A stretch of 12,593 nt of DNA. It comes from Thermoleophilia bacterium (lineage in GTDB: Bacteria > Actinomycetota > Thermoleophilia > Gaiellales > Gaiellaceae). The stretch lies in the NCBI GenBank assembly GCA_014534155.1, contig JACVSB010000027.1:1-12593 (forward strand), read 5' to 3'. The notes under the pieces are model-generated. The model saw only the letters and a list, made by a program, of their open reading frames with translations, was not told where the DNA came from and made no database searches. Below, piece by piece: positions 7,619 to 12,593 of the stretch; the stretch's first letter is position 1; each line of letters begins with the position of its first letter. The position numbers and the translations under genes are program-made.

Positions 7619-7647
7619 TTGACAAGCTGCGCCCCCGATGGCATAGC
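7619..7647 (+). promoter_or_regulatory. Candidate sigma70-type promoter for the extensin-like gene
   Basis: TTGACA at 7619-7624 is followed after 17 bases by CATAGC at 7642-7647. The -35 matches consensus; the -10 is only partial. It would give a leader of about 130 bases before ATG 7783. It lies in the 224-base space between divergent genes, the longest stretch in the window without a gene. Confidence 0.45.
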
Positions 7648-7771
7648 TGCCGCGACGTTCGCCTCTGCGGCAGGCGTTCCCCCGTCGGGAGGTTGGTGAG
7701 CGCGAAACCCTCGATCGGCTGGTTCCCGCCGCACTCGCTGGGCACGCCCTCTCAGGTCCCCGACTGCGAGC

Positions 7772-7778
7772 AAGGAGG
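7772..7778 (+). promoter_or_regulatory. Ribosome binding site deciding the extensin-like gene start
   Basis: AAGGAGG lies four bases before ATG 7783. The frame is open further upstream to GTG 7696, which has GGGAGG only three bases before it; the ATG is preferred. Confidence 0.55.
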
Positions 7779-7782
7779 CACG

Positions 7783-8631
7783 ATGGACGAGGCATACGTG
7801 ATCGACGACGTCCTCGCAGCCGAGGAGGAGGTCGAGCCGGGCGAGGCCGCCGAGGCGATCGAAGCCGACGAGAGCACCGAGGACCCGTCGCTCGAGCACT
7901 CCTCGAAGACGGAGCGAACCGGGATCGACGACGTGAGCGCGCCGCCGCCCGAGGAGCTCCCTCGGGGACCGGCTCTCGTCACGATCCGCGACCTCCTCGG
8001 TGTGCCGCTCTTCTACGAGCGGATCAGCCCGGTCGGGCCGCGCCAGTTCCCGGTCGCGCCGTCCTTCCGTCCGGTCCTGGAGGCAATCGTCCGGCAGGTG
8101 CAGAAGCGGGCGCCCGCGGGCTTCGGCGCGCTTCAGCGGATCTCGTCCGCGGGGATGTTCGTCCAGAAGCCGGGGGCGCACGGCGAGGGCCGCGCGTGCG
8201 ACTGGGACCGCGTCGTCTTCGCGAACGTTCGGATCTCGCCCATCGAGCGCGACCACGCCTCTTCCTCCCTCGCCAAGCGGATGCGCTACTGGGCTCTCGG
8301 CGCGATCTGCAGGAGCAACTGCGCGTTTGTCCTACACGGCCTCTACAACGCCGACCACGAGGATCACTACCACACGGACAACATGACAGGGATCCGGTTC
8401 AACCGCCAGTCGCTCGCCACGGTCAAGCTTCTCCAGGCCGTTCTGAACGACATCCACGGCGCCGAGCCGAGGCTCGCCACGGACGGCTCGTACGGGCAGA
8501 AGTCGGAGGACGCGTTCGCGCGCGCCATGGAGCGGATGCGCCTTGCGGGCTCGATCGACAGCGTCGGGACCTGGCAGAGGTTCCTGCGCCGAAGCGCGCG
8601 CCTCGGGTTCGTGCAGTCCCTGAGCGTGTAG
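7783..8631 (+). CDS. Extensin-like/M15-related peptidase with C-terminal peptidoglycan-binding domain
   Basis: This 282-residue protein has three parts. Residues 1-60 are acidic and low in complexity. The middle is an extensin-like (PF06904-type) catalytic region with HGEGRACD (133-140), which fits the HxxGxAxD zinc-ligand pattern of M15-like peptidases, and NADHEDHYHTDN (189-200), which supplies the later His ligand. The C-terminus (about 208-248) fits a peptidoglycan-binding repeat: TVKLLQAVLN then LATDGSYGQKSEDAF. The expected role is cleavage of peptide bonds in cell-wall peptidoglycan. No signal peptide or membrane segment is present, so how it would reach the wall is unclear. An in-frame GTG at 7696 would add 29 residues, still without a signal peptide. 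Catalytic assignment is by motif only. Confidence 0.78.
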   Translation: MDEAYVIDDVLAAEEEVEPGEAAEAIEADESTEDPSLEHSSKTERTGIDDVSAPPPEELPRGPALVTIRDLLGVPLFYERISPVGPRQFPVAPSFRPVLEAIVRQVQKRAPAGFGALQRISSAGMFVQKPGAHGEGRACDWDRVVFANVRISPIERDHASSSLAKRMRYWALGAICRSNCAFVLHGLYNADHEDHYHTDNMTGIRFNRQSLATVKLLQAVLNDIHGAEPRLATDGSYGQKSEDAFARAMERMRLAGSIDSVGTWQRFLRRSARLGFVQSLSV

Positions 8632-8638
8632 CGCTCGG

Positions 8639-8668
8639 GATGCCGTCGCGCTCCTCATACCAGGCATC
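8639..8668 (+). repeat. Short inverted repeat before the cyclopropane synthase start
   Basis: GATGCC at 8639-8644 pairs with GGCATC at 8663-8668, with an 18-base loop, ending immediately before the GTG start. It could hinder ribosome access or be chance. There is no U-tract, so it is not called a terminator. Confidence 0.25.
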
Positions 8669-9982
8669 GTGACCTCGAGCCCCTCCCGGGCGGCGGCGGC
8701 GGTCCCCGCGGGCGACCGCGACGCTGAGAGGAGCATCGCCTTCCTCCGCTCGCTCTTCGGGGACCCGCGCGGTCTCGACTTCGCCGTCCGGCTCTGGACC
8801 GGGGAGACGTGGGGGGCCGCGCCCGGCGCAGCACGGTTCACGCTCGTCCTGCGGCATCCGGGAGCGCTTCGCGCGATGTTCCTGCCGCCGACGGAGCTCG
8901 CCCTCGCGGAGGCGTACGTCTTCGACGACCTCGACGTCGAGGGTGACCTCGAGCAGGCGTTCGCGACCGCGGCGCCGCTCCTGGAGACCCCCCTTCCCGC
9001 CGGTGAGCGGGCTCGCCGGGCGGCCCGGCTCCTCGCTCTCCCCCGACGGCGGCGGGCGCGGGGCGGTGCGCGACCGGCGCGCCTGCGCGGGCGGCGCCAC
9101 TCCCGCGCGCGCGACCGGGCGGCGGTCGCGCACCACTACGACGTCCCCGCGAAATTCTTTCGCCTCTTCCTCGACGAGAAGATGGTCTACTCCTGCGCCT
9201 ACTTCCTCGACCCCGAGGACGACCTGGACGCGGCGCAGGAGCAGAAGCTCGAGCACGTCTGCCGCAAGCTCCGCCTGCGTGAGGGGGATCGCCTGCTCGA
9301 CGTCGGCTGTGGCTGGGGAGCGCTCGTCCTGCACGCGGCGCGACACCATGGCGTCGAGGCGGTTGGGATCACGGTGAGCCGGCCGCAGGCCGAGCTCGCC
9401 GCGGAACGCATCGAGCGCGCGGGGCTGGCCCGCCGTTGCCGCGTCTCCGTCTGCGACTACCGAGAGCTCGACGAGCCCGGCCGTTACGACAGGGTGGTGA
9501 GCGTCGGGATGTTCGAGCACGTTGGCGAGCGTCGCCTCCCCGAGTACTTCCGCGTCGTCTCGACGCTCCTTCGGCCCGGCGGAACCTTCCTCAACCACGG
9601 GATCGCGCGCCTGCCGGCGCCGCAGCGGCGCCGTGGGCCGTCGTTCGTCGGCCGGTACGTGTTTCCGGACGGCGAGCTCGTCCCGCTGGCCACGACGCTC
9701 GCCGCGGCCGAGGGTGCCGGCCTGGAGCCGCGCGACGTCGAGAGCCTCCGTGAGCACTACGCGCTCACGCTACGCGCGTGGGTCCGCCGGCTGGAAGCCC
9801 GCCGCGAGGACGCCGTGCGCACCGCGGGCGAGCCTCTCTACCGGATCTGGCGCCTCTACATGGCCGCGTCGGCACACGCCTTCGCGAGGGGACGGTTGAA
9901 CGTCTACCAGGCTCTCTTCGCGAAGCCGGACGCGGGGCGAAGCGGCCTCCCCTTGACGCGCGCCGACTGGTACCGCGCGTGA
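8669..9982 (+). CDS. cfa: Cyclopropane-fatty-acyl-phospholipid synthase family methyltransferase
   Basis: This 437-residue enzyme transfers a methylene group from S-adenosylmethionine to double bonds of membrane phospholipid acyl chains. The N-terminal lipid-binding part (about 1-110) is followed by an Arg-rich stretch and then HHYDVPAKFFRLFLDEKMVY (155-174), the hallmark substrate-site motif. The SAM-binding motif LLDVGCGWGAL (209-219), GITVSRPQAELA, and GMFEHVG (280-286) with the acidic residue of the active site follow in the usual order. Length is normal for the family. The start is GTG at 8669 with only a weak ribosome site. The stop TGA overlaps the GTG of the following membrane protein gene, so the pair is co-translated. 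It acts at the inner face of the cytoplasmic membrane and may modify membrane fluidity or stress tolerance. Confidence 0.92.
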   Translation: MTSSPSRAAAAVPAGDRDAERSIAFLRSLFGDPRGLDFAVRLWTGETWGAAPGAARFTLVLRHPGALRAMFLPPTELALAEAYVFDDLDVEGDLEQAFATAAPLLETPLPAGERARRAARLLALPRRRRARGGARPARLRGRRHSRARDRAAVAHHYDVPAKFFRLFLDEKMVYSCAYFLDPEDDLDAAQEQKLEHVCRKLRLREGDRLLDVGCGWGALVLHAARHHGVEAVGITVSRPQAELAAERIERAGLARRCRVSVCDYRELDEPGRYDRVVSVGMFEHVGERRLPEYFRVVSTLLRPGGTFLNHGIARLPAPQRRRGPSFVGRYVFPDGELVPLATTLAAAEGAGLEPRDVESLREHYALTLRAWVRRLEARREDAVRTAGEPLYRIWRLYMAASAHAFARGRLNVYQALFAKPDAGRSGLPLTRADWYRA

Positions 9983-10602
9983 GCGAGGAGCGGCACGGAG
10001 CCCGGCCGCTCGCGGTGGGCGCGCCGCTTGCTGGCAACGCCGCGGACGAGGACCTCCTCCGTCTCGACTACGACAAGACGACGCAGCTCGTCCGAGACCT
10101 GACGGAGATCCGCTTCAAGCTCCTTGCCTTCGTCCCGACGATAGCGGGTGCGGCGGTCGCCTTCCTGTCCGACCCCGGCAGCGCGAGCGAGCTCCTCGCA
10201 GTCGGCCTCCTGGGGCTCGTGGCCACGCTGGGGATCTTCGCCTACGAGCTCCGGAACACCGAGCTCTACGCGGCCGCTTTGGAACGCGCGCGGGTGCTCG
10301 AGCGCCGGCTCGGGCTTCGCTCCGCCGTGGACGACGAGCGCCTCGGGGGTGTCTTCAGCGAGCGCCCGCAGGGCTCGCCACGGTTCTTCTGGCGGACGAC
10401 GGTCTGGCACGGGCGCGGTGTCGCGCTCGTCTACGGCGCTGCCTTCGGCGGCTGGAGCTACCTCGTCGCCTGGGGAGCGTTCGCGCTCGTCGACCTCCCC
10501 GCCCCGCGGACGGCGGGCGGGGTGGTCGGCGCAGCGGCCGCCGCATTCGTCATCCGCGAAGGGAGTCGAGGGGAGGGAGCGCGCGAGCAAGGCGGCGGGT
10601 AG
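9979..10602 (+). CDS. Hypothetical four-helix integral membrane protein
   Basis: I do not recognise a characterised family. The 207-residue protein begins with a short soluble region containing LRLDYDKTTQLVRDLTEIRF. Hydrophobic segments follow at about 46-63, 71-91, 147-171 and 179-192. Between the second and third lies a charged, helix-prone stretch (92-145) with ELYAAALERARVLERRLG. The C-terminus is charged and Gly-rich. The topology suggests two membrane hairpins around a cytoplasmic linker. GTG at 9979 overlaps the TGA of the cyclopropane synthase gene (GTGA), so translation is likely coupled and a membrane-related partner role is plausible, but this is inference. Confidence 0.75.
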   Translation: MSEERHGARPLAVGAPLAGNAADEDLLRLDYDKTTQLVRDLTEIRFKLLAFVPTIAGAAVAFLSDPGSASELLAVGLLGLVATLGIFAYELRNTELYAAALERARVLERRLGLRSAVDDERLGGVFSERPQGSPRFFWRTTVWHGRGVALVYGAAFGGWSYLVAWGAFALVDLPAPRTAGGVVGAAAAAFVIREGSRGEGAREQGGG

Positions 10603-10606
10603 CCCG

Positions 10607-10636
10607 TTGACACGACCGGCCGAGAGCGAGTTGACT
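10607..10636 (+). promoter_or_regulatory. Candidate promoter before the M15 peptidase gene
   Basis: TTGACA at 10607-10612 and TTGACT at 10631-10636 are separated by 18 bases. The second could serve as a poor -10 element, or the two may be a direct repeat bound by a regulator. They begin five bases after the upstream stop and leave 45 bases to ATG 10682. Confidence 0.35.
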
Positions 10637-10681
10637 GACCGCGCGGCGGCGGTGGAAAGCAGACGGCAAGGGAGGTAGCGG

Positions 10682-11320
10682 ATGAGCGCAGAAGAGACCT
10701 ACACGGGAGCGGACGAGGCCGCGGAGAGCGAGGCCTCCGAGGAAGCCGGCGTCGAGGAGATCGAGGCGAAGACCTCGCTCTCGCCCGAGGAGAGGCAGCG
10801 CGCCGACGAGCAGGCGCGCGCCGAGATCGAGGACCTCGCGCGGCGGGGCGAGGGCGAGCCGCTCGAAGAGCTCTTCGAGCTCGACGGGGAGGCGGGCACG
10901 AGGGCAGGCCCGGGTGCCGGGCCGCTTCGGCTCTCTGCCAACTTCGTCCTCTCCGAGTTCCACTGCAAGGACGCGCAGCGGACACCGGTCCCCGCCGTTT
11001 CCGTTCCCGCCCTGCGTCGGCTCGCGCGGAACGTGCTGCAGCCGATGCGGAACCGGTTCGGGACGTGCACCGTCAACTCCGGCTTCCGCACCGACGCGAA
11101 GAACGCGGAGGTCGGCGGCGTCCCCCGCTCTCAGCACCTCTACCACCGCACGCCCAGGGATGTGGCCGCCGACGTCACGTTCGCCACCGGCACGCCGCGC
11201 GATTGGGCGCGGGAGGCCGATCGGCTGCTCCCCCAGGGGGGTGTCGGCCAGTACACGAGCTTCGTGCACGTGGACAACCGGACGACGCGCGCGCGCTGGA
11301 CCGGGAGCGGGGTCACGTAG
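10682..11320 (+). CDS. Peptidase M15A-type D-Ala-D-Ala carboxypeptidase-like protein
   Basis: This 212-residue protein has a strongly acidic N-terminal third (about 1-75, Glu/Ala-rich, probably helical or disordered) and a C-terminal M15_3-like peptidase domain. Recognisable are LSANFVLSEFHCKD, LARNVLQPMRNRFG, VNSGFRT, NAEVGG and SQHLYHRTPRDVAAD (150-164). GGVGQYTSFVHVDNR, with His196 and Asp198, follows. Zinc ligands are probably His152, Asp164 and His196; the spacing between the first two is longer than the usual HxxGxAxD, as if a short loop were inserted. Such enzymes trim peptidoglycan stem peptides or act as endolysins. There is no signal peptide. ATG 10682 has a good ribosome site (GGGAGG ending six bases upstream). 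Confidence 0.82.
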   Translation: MSAEETYTGADEAAESEASEEAGVEEIEAKTSLSPEERQRADEQARAEIEDLARRGEGEPLEELFELDGEAGTRAGPGAGPLRLSANFVLSEFHCKDAQRTPVPAVSVPALRRLARNVLQPMRNRFGTCTVNSGFRTDAKNAEVGGVPRSQHLYHRTPRDVAADVTFATGTPRDWAREADRLLPQGGVGQYTSFVHVDNRTTRARWTGSGVT

Positions 11321-11357
11321 CGCGCCGCGCGGCCGAGGTCGACGCGTCCCTACTACG

Positions 11358-11386
11358 TTGACTCCGGTCGAGGACGCGAGTACGCT
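11358..11386 (+). promoter_or_regulatory. Candidate sigma70-type promoter for the caspase gene
   Basis: TTGACT at 11358-11363 is followed after exactly 17 bases by TACGCT at 11381-11386, matching the TAnnnT pattern common in high-GC bacteria. A start near 11393 would give a short leader of about 15 bases lacking a Shine-Dalgarno site before ATG 11408. Confidence 0.55.
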
Positions 11387-11407
11387 CGCCCGGTCGCGCC
11401 GCGCCCC

Positions 11408-12256
11408 ATGGCGAAAGGGATCTCGCTCCACATCGGGCTGAACACGGTCGACCCGGCGCACTACAACGGCTGGGACGGGCGCCTGAAGGCGTGCGAGCTC
11501 GACGCGAACGACATGGCGGAGATGGCGCATGCGCGCGGGTTCGAGGCGACCCTACTGCTCAGCCCGGAGGCGCGCTCGGACGCCGTGACGGCGGCGATTC
11601 GAAGCGCCTCGGAACGCCTCGAGCGGGGCGACTTCTTCTTCCTCACCTACTCGGGACACGGCGGACAGGTTCCCGACGGAAACGGCGAGGAGGAGCCCGA
11701 CGGAATGGACGAGACGTGGGTCCTGTACGACCGCCAACTCGTCGACGACGAGCTGTACGCCCTCTGGGGGGCGTTCGCCGAGGGCGTGCGGATCTTCGTC
11801 CTCTCCGACAGCTGCCACAGCGGCACGATGACGCGCGACGCGAGAGCGATGTTCGAAGCCGTCGTCCCGATGATCGTCGAGAGGGGGATCGTCGACGACG
11901 ACGAGCCCCGGACGAAGGACCTGCCCCGCGACGTCCAGGACGCGACGTACGAGCAGCACCGCCGCCTCTACGACGAGATCCAGGCCGCGCTCGAGCCGAG
12001 CGCGGAGGTCGAGGTGCGGGCGCCCGTCCTGCTCATGTCGGGCTGTCAGGACGACCAGCTCTCGCTGGACGGGGAACGGAACGGACTCTTCACCCAGACC
12101 CTCCTTCGCGTGTGGAGCGGCGGCGAGTTCTCGGGGCGCTACCGGGCGTTGCACAAGGCGGTCCAGGCCCTCATGCCGCCCACGCAGACGCCGAACTTCT
12201 TCCCAGTCGGCACGGGCACGCGGGGGTTCAGCCGCGAGCGGCCGCTCACGATCTAG
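11408..12256 (+). CDS. Caspase-family (metacaspase-like, C14) protease
   Basis: This 282-residue protein consists mainly of one caspase-fold domain. The catalytic dyad is His84 in YSGHGGQ (81-87) and Cys136 in SDSCHSGT (133-140), both preceded by hydrophobic strands (FFFLTY and RIFVLS). The N-terminal KGISLHIGLN and the following LKACELDANDMAEMA are typical of bacterial metacaspases, and LLMSGCQDDQLS provides the later strand. Asp134 before the Cys fits cleavage after basic residues, as in metacaspases and orthocaspases; this is family knowledge. No signal peptide, membrane segment or recruitment domain is fused, so it is probably a free cytoplasmic protease or an effector delivered by another system. 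It has its own candidate promoter and precedes a lipase-like gene by 47 bases. Its target is unknown. Confidence 0.9.
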   Translation: MAKGISLHIGLNTVDPAHYNGWDGRLKACELDANDMAEMAHARGFEATLLLSPEARSDAVTAAIRSASERLERGDFFFLTYSGHGGQVPDGNGEEEPDGMDETWVLYDRQLVDDELYALWGAFAEGVRIFVLSDSCHSGTMTRDARAMFEAVVPMIVERGIVDDDEPRTKDLPRDVQDATYEQHRRLYDEIQAALEPSAEVEVRAPVLLMSGCQDDQLSLDGERNGLFTQTLLRVWSGGEFSGRYRALHKAVQALMPPTQTPNFFPVGTGTRGFSRERPLTI

Positions 12257-12303
12257 GACGCGCCCTGGGTGAGCGGGGAGCGCGCGACGCGGCAGCGGTC
12301 GCG

Positions 12304-12593
12304 ATGACGCGCAAGGCCATGCGCGACGTCGTCGTCATGCTGCCGGGAATCACGGGCAGCGTCCTCCAGAAGGACGGCAAGGACGTCTGGAACGTGTCCG
12401 GCGGCTCGGCGCTGCGCGCGCTCCGAACGCTCGGCGGCGCCGTCAAGGAGCTCGCGCTCGAACGGGACCCGCCGGACGTCGACGACCTGGGCGACGGCGT
12501 CGTCGCCACCGAGGTCATGCGCGACATCCACCTCATCCCGGGGCTCTGGAAGATCGACGGCTACTCCAAGTGCTTCCGGCACGTGACGGACAC
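12304..12593 (+). CDS. LCAT-like alpha/beta-hydrolase lipase/acyltransferase (partial, C-terminus beyond window)
   Basis: Only the first 96 residues are visible. VVVMLPGITGSVL (9-21) is the N-terminal strand and oxyanion region seen in lecithin:cholesterol acyltransferase-type hydrolases, and a later PGLWKIDGYSKCFRHV matches the family pattern in which a GY(S/D)K segment precedes the first helix. The catalytic Ser and His lie beyond the window edge. There is no signal peptide. ATG 12304 is taken as start; ATG 12319 is an alternative. The gene follows the caspase gene by 47 bases on the same strand with no clear terminator between, so they may be co-transcribed. Expected activity is on lipid or other acyl esters. 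Confidence 0.72.
   Translation, partial: MTRKAMRDVVVMLPGITGSVLQKDGKDVWNVSGGSALRALRTLGGAVKELALERDPPDVDDLGDGVVATEVMRDIHLIPGLWKIDGYSKCFRHVTD

Noticed and set aside
7559..7795. Upstream extension of the KDG-kinase-like gene
   Set aside because: Open by chance; Arg/Ser-rich and without kinase character, whereas ATG at 7558 gives a standard family N-terminus.
9002..9130. Arg-rich stretch in the cyclopropane synthase, suspected as a frameshift
   Set aside because: The segment RLRGRRHSRARDRAAVAHHYD resembles the normal linker of the family, and motifs on both sides are in one frame.
8423..9757. 444-residue minus-strand open frame over the cyclopropane synthase
   Set aside because: Mirror of the real gene's codon bias; no recognisable domain.
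11321..11357. GC-rich palindromic tract after the M15 gene as a terminator
   Set aside because: Self-complementarity is expected in such GC-rich sequence and there is no following T run.

Overview
The window is GC-rich (roughly 70% by eye) and almost fully coding. Third codon positions are nearly all G or C, GTG starts are common, TAG is the most frequent stop, and neighbouring genes touch or overlap. This fits a high-GC Gram-positive such as an actinomycetote, possibly of the Thermoleophilia type. That placement is inferred from composition and gene style; no marker gene is present.

Left part (1-7558): a carbohydrate or amino-sugar utilisation locus. On the minus strand, in transcription order, lie a NagB-like sugar-phosphate isomerase/deaminase, an enolase-superfamily acid-sugar dehydratase, a Tat/lipoprotein solute-binding protein of the polyamine-binder type, and the start of an ABC ATPase that leaves the window. 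Divergent from these on the plus strand are an XRE-cupin regulator, a ribokinase-family kinase and a second enolase-superfamily gene. That second enolase gene is interrupted by an in-frame TAG between its metal-binding region and its catalytic His. Converging on it is a KDG-kinase-like gene. Together they suggest uptake of a charged sugar derivative, dehydration of sugar acids to 2-keto-3-deoxy compounds, and phosphorylation. No aldolase or permease gene is visible.

Right part (7559-12593): all on the plus strand, with several genes that appear to have their own promoters. In order: an extensin-like peptidase with a peptidoglycan-binding tail, a cyclopropane-fatty-acid synthase, a four-helix membrane protein coupled to it by a GTGA overlap, an M15A-type D-Ala-D-Ala carboxypeptidase-like protein, a metacaspase-like protease, and the beginning of an LCAT-like lipase/acyltransferase. 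The two wall peptidases and the caspase have no signal peptide, and both peptidases start with an acidic low-complexity segment. This is a set of wall-, protein- and membrane-targeting enzymes whose joint role is unknown.

I saw no tRNA, rRNA, CRISPR array, insertion sequence or convincing intrinsic terminator. The longest stretch without a gene is 7559-7782 (224 bases), which holds a candidate promoter and leader.
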